Shown: positions 23,678 to 35,676, counted from the first letter of the stretch. The stretch: DNA of 64,000 bases from an uncultured Pelagibacteraceae bacterium (GCA_902583345.1 CACHVT010000001.1:97426-161425); one strand, 5' to 3'. Notes: generated from the sequence alone by a model not told the origin. Translations and numbers: made by a program.

Positions 23678-24196
23678 TTAAACTACTATTCTATCAGGCT
23701 TACTTTTAATAAGTTTTTTAATTATCATGCTTTTTTTTAATTTTGATAAATAGTCTATAAACAATATACCTTCCAGATGATCCATTTCATGTTGTATACA
23801 TGTTGCTAACAAGCCCTCAGCTTTTAATAATTTTTTTTCTCCATAATAATTTAAATATTCTACTTCACAATTTTTTGGGCGTTCTATTTCGGCAAATTGA
23901 TTTGGAACCGATAAGCAACCCTCTTCGTATATTGATTTATCTTTATCCCTTAATTTAATTACTGGATTTACAAAATATAGCGGATCTTTTTTTCCTTTAT
24001 TCCAATCTATATCCATTACAATAATTCTCTTTGGAACACCAATTTGTATTGCTGCTAAACCTATGCCATTTGCAGCATACATAGTTTCTAACATATCATC
24101 CATTAAAATTTTTTCTTCTTTGCCAACTTTTTCAACTGGTTGGGATATCTGTCTCAATATTTTATTAGGCTCTGTTATAATTGTCTTTATTGACAT
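23678..24196 (-). CDS. def: Peptide deformylase
   Basis: Removes the formyl group from nascent proteins. The 172-residue metalloenzyme shows all three family motifs: GIGLAAIQIG, EEGCLSVP (Cys metal ligand) and QHEMDHLEG (two His ligands and catalytic Glu). It is the first gene of the def-fmt-truA run; the secreted-protein gene upstream ends 26 bases before it, so transcription may continue from there. Confidence 0.97.
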   Translation of the reverse strand: MSIKTIITEPNKILRQISQPVEKVGKEEKILMDDMLETMYAANGIGLAAIQIGVPKRIIVMDIDWNKGKKDPLYFVNPVIKLRDKDKSIYEEGCLSVPNQFAEIERPKNCEVEYLNYYGEKKLLKAEGLLATCIQHEMDHLEGILFIDYLSKLKKSMIIKKLIKSKPDRIVV

Positions 24197-24221
24197 AATT
24201 ACTTTTATTTTATTACAATTT

Positions 24222-25985
24222 TTAAACTTTTAAAGGTAGAACTTTAAGTAGGATTTTATTTCTAAGCTTATCTATATTTAGTTGATTTAACGCACTAACT
24301 ACAAAAAAAAGAGTTTCTGGGCCAAGATCTTTAAAATTATCCTGACCGAGTATCTGGACCAATCTTAGCAAAACTAGGCCCGATTCCTCATTTTCAATTA
24401 AAATTTGTATATCTGTTGGCATATTAGAAGTATCAACCTTATAAAGAGAATCATATTTTTTATCAAATTCTATTCCATCAGATTTAAGTGTCTCAAGTAA
24501 AATTATATCTTTTGTTGACACAAAATATTTTTTATCCTTTTTTATTTTTTTTAAAATATCATTTAGGTTTTTTCTGGCTTCTTGTTCATCAAGCTCACCT
24601 TTTAAATAATTAATTAATTTTGACTGATGAATTACTTTATTATTAATTTTAATTTTTTTAAGAATTGATTTATCATTTTTGATATACCTATTATAAAAAT
24701 TTGAATGATTTGAGGGTACATCTGTTTCATCAATTTTTTTTAATATTGCAACTAATTCGTTACTAAAAGCATTGGTATTTCCTTCTTTGATAAATAATTC
24801 TTTCAAAATTTTTACTAATTCCAACTTTTTATTTATATCTGAATTAATTAGAATTCCTTGATACAATAGAGCTCTACTTTTGACATCAGAAATAAGTTTA
24901 TATGACTGTTTAACTGTTAAAAGTTGATTAATATTAAATTGAAATCTTTTATAAAGTTCAAATAGCTCTTCTTCGGTATAGTTTCCTTCATGTGTAGCTT
25001 TTTCAATAGATAAAATTTTTTGTTCGTCCTCTAAATCAACGCTATCAATACTTGTAAGTAAATTAGATGTAGATAAATATCGCCAAATTTTTTGGCTTGT
25101 ATCGTTATTAGGTTCGAAATTAAAATTAGGAATTGTTCTATGAGATAGATGAAAATCTAGAATATCTCTTTCTGAAATAGTTTCATCAACTGATAAATCA
25201 TACTGCATTAAATAATTAAATTTTTTTTCAAAAAATTTGTCTTTAAATCCCAATTCTTTTTTCAAATCATATTGCAATTGCGCTTCATCTCTTTTGTTAT
25301 CATTTATAAGACAATAAATATTAAATTTTGATAAATATTTATCATCTGTAGGATATTTTATATCTGTAAGGATTTTACAAGACTTCTCAAGTTGTGATCT
25401 TGATAAATATTCGTTTATTAAGAATTTGATTAATTTTTCATTATTTTTAATTTTTTGATTTTTAGTTAAAAATTCCTCTATTAGATCAAAATCAGAATTT
25501 TTTAACAGCCAATCTTGTTTTAGATTTAAAAATTGTTCGTTAGAGATATTTTTAGTTGGTACATAAGAATTAGTTAAAAGGGATATTTTTAAAATTTCTT
25601 TTGAATCATTAGAGAGATTAATCTTTTGAATCTTGTTATATAAATCTAAAATTTTTTTTCCATCAGAATTTTTCCACATATCAATTGTAATATCATTTTC
25701 TGAAGGATCATAAATTCCAGCAATTTCTATTTCATCAGACTTTAGTTTTTCTTCTAATTCTACAATAGAATTAATATTTTTTTTTCCTAGTAGTTCATAT
25801 AGTGATTTCTCTGATTTATTTTCATCTTGTTTTTTCTGATCTAAGGATTTTTCCCCAAGATTACTTTTACCTTCTAAATTCCAAATATCGATAGGTTCAT
25901 TTGCAAATAACTCGTTATTTTGCAGAAATAAAAAGCAAAATAAAATTGATAAACAACTTTTATTTAACGATTTTGAGATTCTCAT
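24222..25985 (-). CDS. Large secreted (periplasmic) helical protein of unknown function
   Basis: A 587-residue protein that I do not recognise. The ATG at 25985 gives a clean signal peptide (SCLSILFCFLFLQNNELFA, likely cleaved after Ala), so it should be periplasmic; an ATG at 26003 would add six residues. The mature part is acidic and lysine-rich with many short leucine-rich helical stretches (LIEEFLTKNQKI, KLELVKILKELFIKEG), suggesting helical or TPR-like repeats without a clear catalytic motif. Its 5' end overlaps a small membrane-protein gene. That pair, upstream of def and divergent from aroK, may form one transcript. Function unknown; an envelope role is inferred from the signal peptide. 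Confidence 0.75.
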   Translation of the reverse strand: MRISKSLNKSCLSILFCFLFLQNNELFANEPIDIWNLEGKSNLGEKSLDQKKQDENKSEKSLYELLGKKNINSIVELEEKLKSDEIEIAGIYDPSENDITIDMWKNSDGKKILDLYNKIQKINLSNDSKEILKISLLTNSYVPTKNISNEQFLNLKQDWLLKNSDFDLIEEFLTKNQKIKNNEKLIKFLINEYLSRSQLEKSCKILTDIKYPTDDKYLSKFNIYCLINDNKRDEAQLQYDLKKELGFKDKFFEKKFNYLMQYDLSVDETISERDILDFHLSHRTIPNFNFEPNNDTSQKIWRYLSTSNLLTSIDSVDLEDEQKILSIEKATHEGNYTEEELFELYKRFQFNINQLLTVKQSYKLISDVKSRALLYQGILINSDINKKLELVKILKELFIKEGNTNAFSNELVAILKKIDETDVPSNHSNFYNRYIKNDKSILKKIKINNKVIHQSKLINYLKGELDEQEARKNLNDILKKIKKDKKYFVSTKDIILLETLKSDGIEFDKKYDSLYKVDTSNMPTDIQILIENEESGLVLLRLVQILGQDNFKDLGPETLFFVVSALNQLNIDKLRNKILLKVLPLKV

Positions 25986-26145
25986 TTGGAATAATTTTCT
26001 CAATTTTTTTATTTGGTGCGGGAAAATCTATTTTATCCACCATCATAATTGCTATAAAAACTATTAAAAATAAAATAGCGGCCTTAATTATTAATTTTGT
26101 TAAAAGGCTATATTTTCCAGTACTTGTTTTTTTATAGAATTGCAT
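25960..26145 (-). CDS. Small single-pass membrane protein
   Basis: A 61-residue protein with a basic N-terminus (MQFYKKTSTGKYSLLTK), one membrane helix (about residues 24-40, AILFLIVFIAIMMV) and a short exported tail, DKIDFPAPNKKIEKIIPNEN. The Pro-Ala-Pro tail is not low-complexity and looks under selection. It overlaps the following secreted-protein gene by 26 bases, in an operon-like arrangement. No function can be assigned. Its identity as a real gene rests on the helix placement, the overlap and the starting position at the divergent junction with aroK. Confidence 0.6.
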   Translation of the reverse strand: MQFYKKTSTGKYSLLTKLIIKAAILFLIVFIAIMMVDKIDFPAPNKKIEKIIPNENLKIVK

Positions 26146-26202
26146 ATATCTTTAAATAATTTCAAATTAAGACATATTTGTGTTTTTTCAATAAAGAAAC
26201 TT

Positions 26203-26715
26203 ATGAATTTAAAAAAAAACCTAGTTTTGCTAGGCATGATGGCTTCGGGAAAATCTACAATTGGCGTACTAGTATCAAAAAAATTGGGACTAAAATTTTA
26301 TGATATTGATAGGATTATAGAAGTAGAAACGAATATGAATATTTCTGAAATATTTGCTAAAAAAAGTGAGAGTTTTTTTCGATCTCTTGAAGAAAAAATA
26401 GTTTTAAAAACTCTTAAAAATAAAAATAGTGTAATATCACTTGGTGGTGGAGCTTTTTCTAATGATAAAATAAGAAAAGAAATAATTACAAATCATATAT
26501 CTTTTTGGTTGGATTGCAGCAATAGCACTATATTAAAGAGAATAAGAAAAAATAAAAGGAGACCAATTGCCAATAAATTGACAAATAAAGATCTTATAGA
26601 GTTAATCATAAAAAGGAAAAAAAATTATATAAAAGCAAAATATAGAATAGATTGTAACAAATTTAACAAAGAAAAAATCGTTCATACAATAAAAAGACTA
26701 TATGAAAAAATTTAA
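26203..26715 (+). CDS. aroK: Shikimate kinase
   Basis: Phosphorylates shikimate in the aromatic amino acid pathway. The 170-residue P-loop kinase has LLGMMASGKST (Walker A), YDIDRIIE, FRSLEEKIV (shikimate-binding Arg), SLGGGAFS and RRPIAN in the lid. The ATG at 26203 places the P-loop at the usual distance of about ten residues; a longer frame from 26140 would overlap the divergent membrane gene and was not used. aroB overlaps its end by 14 bases. Confidence 0.95.
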   Translation: MNLKKNLVLLGMMASGKSTIGVLVSKKLGLKFYDIDRIIEVETNMNISEIFAKKSESFFRSLEEKIVLKTLKNKNSVISLGGGAFSNDKIRKEIITNHISFWLDCSNSTILKRIRKNKRRPIANKLTNKDLIELIIKRKKNYIKAKYRIDCNKFNKEKIVHTIKRLYEKI

Positions 26716-27808
26716 ATTAACTATTAATACGAAAAGTCAAAAATATCCGATAATCATTGGAAGAGGTTTATTAAATAATATACCAAAATTATTGAAAAAA
26801 AATTCTATAAATTTTAGTAAGTGTTTAATTGTAATTGATAATAAATTAAATAAAAAAATATTATTTAAAATTTTAAATAAATTTAATAAAAAAAGTATTT
26901 TTATTTACCTATTTAACGCAAATGAAAAAAATAAAAACCAAAAAAATGTTAATAAAATGCTTAATGTTTTATTAAAAAATAATTTTCAAAGAAATGATTG
27001 CCTAATATCAATTGGAGGGGGTATTACTGGCGATGTATCTGGTTTCGCTTCTAGCATTTATAAAAGAGGAATTAATTTTATCAATGTTCCCTCAACACTT
27101 CTTGCCCAGGTAGATTCATCAATTGGTGGTAAAACAGGTGTAAATACACTTTATGGAAAAAACTTAGTAGGATCTTTTTACCAACCTAAATTAGTTATAT
27201 CAGATATAGATTTTTTAAAAACTCTACCTAAAAGAGAGATTATTTGTGGATATGCGGAGATACTTAAACACTCATTAATATTTGAAGAAAAATTTTTTTC
27301 CTTCTTAAATCAAAATGCACAGAAAATATTTGATCTAAAAAGTCCTTTTATAGAAAAATCTATTATTGAGAGCTGTAAAATAAAAAAAAAAATTGTAGAG
27401 CTTGACGAAAAAGAGAAAAATTTGAGAAAGATGTTAAATTTTGGACATACCTTTGCTCATGCTTATGAGTCAACACTTAATTATTCAAAAAGATTAAATC
27501 ACGGTGAAGCAGTATTGCTCGGAATGTACTCAGCAATAAACTTTAGCTTAAGAAATCGACTATTGTCAAAAATAACTTATCTAAATATTAAAAATCATTT
27601 TATAAAATATAAATTGCCAAACAAAATTAGAACTTATTTTAGTAAAAAGGATTTGAAAAAATTAATTTTTTTTATGAAGATAGATAAAAAAAATACAAGT
27701 AATTTTATAAATTTAATCCTAATTAAAAAAATTGGAAAAATAAAATTAAATTCAAATTATAACGAAAAAACGGTTAATAATTTTCTTAAAGAGGAGCTAA
27801 ATAATTAA
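26702..27808 (+). CDS. aroB: 3-Dehydroquinate synthase
   Basis: Converts DAHP to 3-dehydroquinate, the second step of the shikimate pathway, using NAD and a metal. The 368-residue protein has SIGGGITGDVSGFASSIYKR, FINVPSTLLAQVDSSIGGKT, KNLVGSFYQP, GYAEILKHSLIF and the metal-ligand motifs NFGHTFAHAYES and LNHGEAV. It overlaps aroK, as in many bacteria, and its 3' end overlaps convergent bolA by 12 bases. Confidence 0.96.
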   Translation: MKKFKLTINTKSQKYPIIIGRGLLNNIPKLLKKNSINFSKCLIVIDNKLNKKILFKILNKFNKKSIFIYLFNANEKNKNQKNVNKMLNVLLKNNFQRNDCLISIGGGITGDVSGFASSIYKRGINFINVPSTLLAQVDSSIGGKTGVNTLYGKNLVGSFYQPKLVISDIDFLKTLPKREIICGYAEILKHSLIFEEKFFSFLNQNAQKIFDLKSPFIEKSIIESCKIKKKIVELDEKEKNLRKMLNFGHTFAHAYESTLNYSKRLNHGEAVLLGMYSAINFSLRNRLLSKITYLNIKNHFIKYKLPNKIRTYFSKKDLKKLIFFMKIDKKNTSNFINLILIKKIGKIKLNSNYNEKTVNNFLKEELNN

Positions 27809-28057
27809 AATTTGAATTGAATGAATATATTTTTCGAGTTCTTCTTCAAGAACTGAGTAAATTTTTCTTGTAGATTGAATTTTTTTCAATTTTTTTAATT
27901 CAGTAGATTTAATAATTAATTTAATATGGAATTTATTTTCATTATTACTAGCATGATTTTTATGTAGAAAACTCTTATCTTCAATACGAATACTTTCAAT
28001 TAATATATTTTTACTAATTTTTTTTTTTATAATTAAAATTAGATCGTTTATTTTCAT
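27797..28057 (-). CDS. bolA: BolA family protein
   Basis: An 86-residue BolA-fold protein; this family partners with monothiol glutaredoxins in iron-sulfur trafficking and can act in transcription control. Visible family pattern: an N-terminal helix, FLHKNHAS (His in the usual H-x-x-H loop region), KFHIKLIIKS, the helix with STRKIYSVLEEEL and the C-terminal IHSIQI. It is divergent from the J-domain/cobS/cobT genes with a 23-base gap, an arrangement seen in many Alphaproteobacteria, and its end overlaps aroB. Confidence 0.85.
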   Translation of the reverse strand: MKINDLILIIKKKISKNILIESIRIEDKSFLHKNHASNNENKFHIKLIIKSTELKKLKKIQSTRKIYSVLEEELEKYIHSIQILII

Positions 28058-28080
28058 AAATATTAATATTATAATATACC

Positions 28081-28608
28081 ATGAAAAATATTTGTGACTG
28101 GAATAATTGTATGGAAATAGGAGAATTTAAGGCTCCTTTAGAAAAAGATAATAGTAAAAATTTTAGATTACTTTGTCTCAAGCATGTAAAAGAATTTAAT
28201 AAAAATTGGAATTATTTTGCTGGAATGAACGATAAACAAATTTACGAGTTTTTAAAATCTGATATGACATGGCATAAACCTACACAAAGTTTTAGTTCTT
28301 CTGATAATTTTTTCAAGGTTTTATGGAACAATGCATTAAGGGATGAACTTGATAAATCTAAATTTAAAAGTCATCTAAATCATATGCGGCAATTTAAATT
28401 TGATCAAAACGATATAAAAGCATTTGGAATCCTTGGTATTTCTGTCGGACTTAAATGGGAAAAGATACAAAATAAGTTTAAAAGCCTTGTCAAAAAATTT
28501 CACCCTGATATTAATTTAGGGAATAAAAAATACGAAGAAAAATTAAAGCTGATAACACTGGCTTATACGCAACTTAAAAATACTTATAGAGATAAAATTG
28601 ACACTTAA
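28081..28608 (+). CDS. J-domain (DnaJ-like) protein with N-terminal cysteine motif
   Basis: A 175-residue protein whose C-terminal part (about residues 110-170) is a J domain with the HPD signature at 141-143 (KKFHPDINLGNKKYEEK), so it should stimulate DnaK-type ATPase. The N-terminal part has CDWNNC and LCLKH, a possible metal site of Cys and His. It precedes cobS with a short overlap, and the same order is found in other Alphaproteobacteria. The client is unknown; the neighbours suggest the CobS/CobT complex. Confidence 0.85.
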   Translation: MKNICDWNNCMEIGEFKAPLEKDNSKNFRLLCLKHVKEFNKNWNYFAGMNDKQIYEFLKSDMTWHKPTQSFSSSDNFFKVLWNNALRDELDKSKFKSHLNHMRQFKFDQNDIKAFGILGISVGLKWEKIQNKFKSLVKKFHPDINLGNKKYEEKLKLITLAYTQLKNTYRDKIDT

Positions 28609-29572
28609 CTTAAATATTAAACCAGATATAAAGCTCTCTGTAAAACAGACATTTGGCATTGAAAGTGAAATGGAAGTAGACGCTTTTTCCAAAAAAAATG
28701 AATTTGTTCCGGAGTTAGATAAAGACTACAAATTTGACAGAGACACCACTTTAGCGATCTTAAGTGGATTTAATTTTAATAAAAGAGTAATTGTTCACGG
28801 GTACCACGGTACTGGAAAAAGTACACATATAACTCAAGTAGCAGCAAGGTTAAACTGGCCTTGTATTAGAGTAAACCTAGATTCCCATATTAGTAGAATT
28901 GATTTAATTGGAAAAGATGCAATTGTTGTCAAGGATGGAAAACAAGTTACAGAATTTAAGGAAGGGGTACTTCCATGGTCTATTCAAAATCCTGTTGCAC
29001 TAGTGTTTGATGAATACGATGCTGGAAGACCTGATGTAATGTTTGTAATTCAACGAGTTCTCGAGTCAGAAGGAAGCTTTACACTTCTTGATAAAAATAA
29101 AGTTATAAAGCAAAATAATTATTTTAGGCTATTTGCAACAGCTAATACAATTGGACTTGGAGATACAACAGGATTGTACACTGGAACTCAACAAATTAAT
29201 CAAGCGCAAATGGATAGATGGAATATAGTTTCAAGCTTAAATTATCTAAGTCTAGAAAAAGAAATGGAGATTATCCTAGCAAAAAATAAAAATTTTAATA
29301 ATTCAAAAGGTAAAGAAAAAGTTTCTAATATGATTAAAGTTGCTTCTTTGACTAGAAAAGGTTTTATAGCAGGAGATATTTCTACTGTGATGAGTCCCAG
29401 AACAGTATTACATTGGGCTGAAAATACAGAAATATTTAAGGATATAGGTTACGCATTTAGAGTCACTTTTTTAAATAAATGCGATGAAGTTGAAAAAAGT
29501 ATTATTGCTGAATATTATCAAAGATGTTTCGGGGAAGATCTTCCAGAATCAATGATAAATATTAAAGTTTAG
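28598..29572 (+). CDS. cobS: CobS-type AAA+ ATPase (cobaltochelatase subunit family)
   Basis: CobS and CobT form the ATP-driven chelatase motor that, with CobN, inserts cobalt in aerobic B12 synthesis. The 324-residue protein has Walker A GYHGTGKS (residues 68-75), Walker B ALVFDEYD (about 134-141), sensor motifs FATANTIGLGD and RWNIV. The start is TTG at 28598, overlapping the J-protein stop; later ATG codons would remove the conserved SVKQTFGIESEMEVDAF beginning. cobT follows immediately. No cobN or other B12 gene is visible in the window, so the true substrate is open. Confidence 0.88.
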   Translation: MTLNLNIKPDIKLSVKQTFGIESEMEVDAFSKKNEFVPELDKDYKFDRDTTLAILSGFNFNKRVIVHGYHGTGKSTHITQVAARLNWPCIRVNLDSHISRIDLIGKDAIVVKDGKQVTEFKEGVLPWSIQNPVALVFDEYDAGRPDVMFVIQRVLESEGSFTLLDKNKVIKQNNYFRLFATANTIGLGDTTGLYTGTQQINQAQMDRWNIVSSLNYLSLEKEMEIILAKNKNFNNSKGKEKVSNMIKVASLTRKGFIAGDISTVMSPRTVLHWAENTEIFKDIGYAFRVTFLNKCDEVEKSIIAEYYQRCFGEDLPESMINIKV

Positions 29573-31378
29573 ATGAATAAAAAAGATGAAAATTTTAAAG
29601 AAAAATTTAAACAAGCACTTATCTCTACAGCAAAAGTAATATCAGATGATTACTTGTTAGATATAAAAAATAAAAAAAATTTGAGTTCCAATAACTTAGA
29701 TTTTTTTGAATTAGATAATTTGTCCAGTAAAAATGATTTTGTAAGACTCAGGGCTGAAACAGACTCGGAAGCATTAAAGAAAAAATTTTCAAATAAAGAA
29801 ATATATCAGAAAAATATCCCAATAAAAAAATCTTGTAGAATGTTATATGATATTTCAGAAAAAATAAGATATGAGATTTTAGGGTCAAAGATCTTGAAAG
29901 GTACTTCAAAAAATTTTAAGGAAAATTACTCACAAAAACTAAGACTTAAAGGAAAAGACCAGCTTAAAAGCAAAGAGGATGTCACGATAGCTGAGGCTTT
30001 CGAACTTTATATGCTCAAAAACTTTCTAAATATAGAGCTGAATGACACATCGAAAAAAATGCTTAAGTTTTGGGAGGATGATTTTATTTCTTCGATTGGA
30101 AAGCATTTAAATTTTTTGAATAAAAATTTCGAAAATCAAGATATTTATAACTCTAAATTTTCAAAAATACTTACAGATATGAATATTTTTGACTCAGATG
30201 AAAATAATGAAAATAATGAAGATGCAGAAAAGAATAATGACCAAAATGATTTGAAGAACCAGGAAGACTCAAATGAATCATCAAACGAGCAAGAAAAAAC
30301 AAAAGAAGAAGAAAACCAAAATGGAATTGATGGCGATTATGATTTTGATCAATTACAAATGGATGAAAGATTATTTGATGCAGATTTAAATAAACAAAGC
30401 TCAGAAAAAATTTCACAAAAAGTAAATACAAATATTAATGATAAGGATTACAAAGTTTTTACTAAAAAATTTGATGAAATCGAAAAAGCTGAATTTTTAG
30501 AAACAAACGAAGAAATATTAAAACTAAGAAAAAACTTAGATCAACAACTAATCTCATTTCGAGATTTAATTACAAAACTTGCAAATAAACTGCAAAGACA
30601 ACTGCTCGCAAAACAAAATAGAGCTTGGGAGTTTGATTTAGAGGAAGGACTTTTAGATAGTTCAAAACTACCAAGAATAATTATGGATCCTTTTAATTCA
30701 CTTTCCTTTAAAAAAGAAAAGGATTTAGATTTTAAGGATACTATTGTTACACTTTTAATTGATAATTCTGGATCTATGAGAGGTAGACCAATAACTATAG
30801 CCACATTATGTGCAGATATATTATCTAGAACATTAGAAAGATGTGATGTTAAAGTTGAAATTTTAGGATTTACTACAAAAAATTGGAAAGGAGGAAAAAG
30901 TAGAGAGGAATGGAATAAAAATAATAAACCAAAAAACCCTGGGCGTCTAAATGATTTAAGACATATTATTTACAAAAGTGCAGACAGTCATTGGAGACAA
31001 TCTAAAAAAAATATCGGATTGATGCTTAAAGAGGGTTTGCTAAAAGAGAATATAGATGGTGAAGCAATATCTTGGGCATACAATAGATTAAAAAAAAGAA
31101 AAGAAGAAAGAAAAATTTTAATGGTTATTTCTGATGGAGCCCCCGTTGATGACTCCACCTTATCAGTAAATTCAGGTGATTTTTTGGAAAAACATCTTAA
31201 AAAAACAGTAAAATTTATTGAAAATAAAACAGATGTAGAAATTCTTGCTATAGGTATTGGACACGACGTTTCTAGATACTATAATAAAGCAATAAAGATT
31301 ACAGATGTTCAGGAATTAGGTGATGTCATGATAGGTCAATTAAGCGGTTTATTTGAAAATAAAAAAAAACTTAACTAA
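29573..31378 (+). CDS. cobT: CobT-type VWA protein (cobaltochelatase subunit family)
   Basis: A 601-residue partner of CobS. It has an N-terminal helical domain, a strongly acidic Asn/Glu/Asp-rich linker (about residues 206-270) and a C-terminal von Willebrand A domain with a complete MIDAS start DNSGSM (Asp397) and the [10 protein letters not shown] strand. The acidic linker plus VWA layout is the CobT/ChlD pattern. It begins right after the cobS stop and its end overlaps the convergent sensor kinase by eight bases. Known function in relatives is cobalt chelation; absence of other cobalamin genes nearby leaves a different role possible. Confidence 0.88.
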   Translation: MNKKDENFKEKFKQALISTAKVISDDYLLDIKNKKNLSSNNLDFFELDNLSSKNDFVRLRAETDSEALKKKFSNKEIYQKNIPIKKSCRMLYDISEKIRYEILGSKILKGTSKNFKENYSQKLRLKGKDQLKSKEDVTIAEAFELYMLKNFLNIELNDTSKKMLKFWEDDFISSIGKHLNFLNKNFENQDIYNSKFSKILTDMNIFDSDENNENNEDAEKNNDQNDLKNQEDSNESSNEQEKTKEEENQNGIDGDYDFDQLQMDERLFDADLNKQSSEKISQKVNTNINDKDYKVFTKKFDEIEKAEFLETNEEILKLRKNLDQQLISFRDLITKLANKLQRQLLAKQNRAWEFDLEEGLLDSSKLPRIIMDPFNSLSFKKEKDLDFKDTIVTLLIDNSGSMRGRPITIATLCADILSRTLERCDVKVEILGFTTKNWKGGKSREEWNKNNKPKNPGRLNDLRHIIYKSADSHWRQSKKNIGLMLKEGLLKENIDGEAISWAYNRLKKRKEERKILMVISDGAPVDDSTLSVNSGDFLEKHLKKTVKFIENKTDVEILAIGIGHDVSRYYNKAIKITDVQELGDVMIGQLSGLFENKKKLN

Positions 31379-32657
31379 TTTTTTTTAAATCAGTATTATT
31401 CCACTTTATTTTAACCACAGCACCTTTAATACTTGAGTTTTCAAAAGTTATTCTTGCAAGATTTCTTTCCAAGAGAGTTTTTCCAATAAATGTTCCTAAA
31501 CCCAAACCATATTTTGAAATATATTTATTTTCTTTTGATCTTATGTATGGCTCTCCTAATCTTGCTTTATCAATTAAGTCAGTTGGAAAGCCAGGACCAT
31601 CGTCTTTAATAATAATTTCCGATTCGTTGTTATTACTTTTCAAAATTACCTCTATTATTTCATCACTAAATTTATTAGCATTACCAATAAAATTTCTTAA
31701 TCCATATACAATCTCAGGAGATTTATAAGATTTAATTTTATTTTTGAAATTAGCCGTATTAATTAAAAATTTTTTTGTGCTAATTTCCTCAAAGGATCTA
31801 ACTATTTCTTTTACATAATTATCTAGAGATACTTCATTATCAAAAAATTCATCCTCTATATTTGGATTTAATGTAAGTTTTTTCAGTATTTCACTACATC
31901 TATTACTTTGACTAACTAATAGATCAAGGTCATTTTTAATTTTTTCATTATCACCATACTCTTTTTGTAATTCTTTTGTTGTTAATAAAATAGTTGAAAG
32001 TGGAGTGCCTAAGGAATGTGCTGCTGCTGCCGCTTGTCCTCCTAAAGAAATTAATTCATTCTCTTTGGCCATTATCTCTTGTATTTTATCGTAAGCCTCG
32101 TCCCTAATTCTATTCTTTTCTCCAAACTTAGCTCCAAAATATACTAAAAAACTTAAACCTATAAAAATAGCAATTGGGATACTATATAAATAATAATTTG
32201 GGGTATGAAAATGAAGCACTTCTGGATGAGGCAATTCCAAATGAAAAATTGATAAAAATATTAATAAAATAGATGTAAGAATCAAAAGAAAAATTGATGA
32301 TCTAATGATTAGATATTGAGATGAAAATACGGCAGGAATTATTATTAAAAAAATAAACGGGTTAGTGATACCACCTGTAAAATAAAACAAAAATGAAAGT
32401 TGAACAATATCAAAACTTAAAAATATTGTTGAATAATTATTATTAAGTTGATTTTCTTTTATTTTGAAATTTAAATATAAATTACTTAAAACGCTAATTA
32501 ATATAATTATAATACATGGAATATATTCAAATTTAAAATTAATTATAAATTCTACTACACATACAGTTATAAATTGACCCATGTAAGCTATCCATCTTAA
32601 ATTTACATATGTTGATTTATTAAGGGAATACTTTTTTGAAGTCTCTCTAAACTTCAT
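31371..32657 (-). CDS. regB: RegB/ActS-like redox sensor histidine kinase
   Basis: A 428-residue membrane histidine kinase. About six hydrophobic segments fill residues 20-175, including the quinone-site-like motif GGITNPF (95-101) known from RegB. The H-box [14 protein letters not shown] carries the phospho-accepting His214. QSNRCSEIL has Cys254 at about the place of the RegB redox cysteine. N, G1 and G2 boxes follow ([27 protein letters not shown]). In relatives RegB phosphorylates RegA to control redox-dependent genes; no response regulator gene is adjacent here. It is downstream of gyrB by three bases and tail-to-tail with cobT. Confidence 0.86.
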   Translation of the reverse strand: MKFRETSKKYSLNKSTYVNLRWIAYMGQFITVCVVEFIINFKFEYIPCIIIILISVLSNLYLNFKIKENQLNNNYSTIFLSFDIVQLSFLFYFTGGITNPFIFLIIIPAVFSSQYLIIRSSIFLLILTSILLIFLSIFHLELPHPEVLHFHTPNYYLYSIPIAIFIGLSFLVYFGAKFGEKNRIRDEAYDKIQEIMAKENELISLGGQAAAAAHSLGTPLSTILLTTKELQKEYGDNEKIKNDLDLLVSQSNRCSEILKKLTLNPNIEDEFFDNEVSLDNYVKEIVRSFEEISTKKFLINTANFKNKIKSYKSPEIVYGLRNFIGNANKFSDEIIEVILKSNNNESEIIIKDDGPGFPTDLIDKARLGEPYIRSKENKYISKYGLGLGTFIGKTLLERNLARITFENSSIKGAVVKIKWNNTDLKKIS

Positions 32658-32660
32658 TAC

Positions 32661-34712
<2,052 letters not shown>

Positions 34713-34815
34713 TTATTTGGAAAAATTTATCATACCACATTTTAAACTAATTAAATATATAAGTTTAATTTAGATCTTGGTAGAGAGATCAATTTAGAGT
34801 AATTTAAAAAATATT

Positions 34816-35676
34816 ATGGTAAAAAAAGGCATAATTTTAGCGGGTGGTTCAGGTACTAGACTAAGTCCTTTAACTAAAGCAGTAAATAAACAATTACTGC
34901 CCATTAATGATAAACCTTTAATATTTTATCCCTTGTCCATTTTAATGTTAGCAAATATTAGAGATATTTTAATAATTGTTAATCCAAAGCAAATAGAAAA
35001 CTTTAAAAATCTTCTTGGAGATGGAAGAAGATATGGAATTAAATTACAATATAAAATTCAAAATAAGCCAAAAGGGCTTCCAGAGGCCTTTTTACTGGGA
35101 AAAAATTTTATTAAAAAAGAAAATGTGGCACTCATACTTGGTGATAATTTTTTTTATGGTCAAAGCCTAACAGCAAAACTTGAAAAATCACTGACACATA
35201 AAAATGGAGCTAGAATATTTTTAAAAAAAGTAAAAAAGCCAGATAATTATGGTGTCGCTGTAATTAGTAAGAATAAAATAGAAAAATTAATCGAAAAACC
35301 AAAAAAATTTATTTCAAACTATGCAATTACAGGTTTATATTTTTTTGATAATAACGTAACAGATTATGCAGAAAAACTTAAACCATCTAAAAGGGGTGAA
35401 TTGGAAATTATAGACCTACTAAAAATTTATAAAAAAAATTATAAATTAAATTTTGAGCATATTGGCAGAGGAGCTGTATGGTCCGATGCAGGGAAAATAG
35501 ATGACATGACCAATATATCTTCTTTTGTTCAATCTGTGGAAAAGGTTCAAGATATTAAAATTGCATGCTTGGAAGAAATAGCTTTATATAAAAAATGGAT
35601 CAATAAAAAGAAAATTTTAAAAAATGCTAACTTTTATGGCAACTGTGAATACAGTAATTACCTTAAAAAATTATAA
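34816..35676 (+). CDS. rfbA: Glucose-1-phosphate thymidylyltransferase
   Basis: Makes dTDP-glucose from dTTP and glucose-1-phosphate for deoxysugar synthesis. The 286-residue protein has the nucleotidyltransferase signature GIILAGGSGTRLSPLTKAVN, KQLLPINDKPLIFYPL, LILGDNFFYG, IEKPKKFISNYAITGLYFFD and RGAVWSDAG. It is the first gene of a plus-strand sugar operon divergent from gyrB; the 103-base gap must hold both promoters. rfbC, an rfbD-like gene and a methyltransferase follow, but rfbB is absent. Confidence 0.94.
   Translation: MVKKGIILAGGSGTRLSPLTKAVNKQLLPINDKPLIFYPLSILMLANIRDILIIVNPKQIENFKNLLGDGRRYGIKLQYKIQNKPKGLPEAFLLGKNFIKKENVALILGDNFFYGQSLTAKLEKSLTHKNGARIFLKKVKKPDNYGVAVISKNKIEKLIEKPKKFISNYAITGLYFFDNNVTDYAEKLKPSKRGELEIIDLLKIYKKNYKLNFEHIGRGAVWSDAGKIDDMTNISSFVQSVEKVQDIKIACLEEIALYKKWINKKKILKNANFYGNCEYSNYLKKL

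Noticed and set aside
26140-26202. In-frame extension of aroK by 21 residues
   Set aside because: It would overlap the divergent membrane-protein gene; the ATG at 26203 puts the P-loop at the normal place.
30171-30431. Open frame antisense to the acidic linker of cobT, rich in His, Phe and Leu
   Set aside because: It is the complement of repetitive Glu/Asp/Asn codons, an expected compositional artefact.
34763-34795. Inverted GATC-containing sequence in the gyrB-rfbA gap (GATCTTGGTAGAGAGATC)
   Set aside because: The arms are only four to five bases long, which is expected by chance in this composition.
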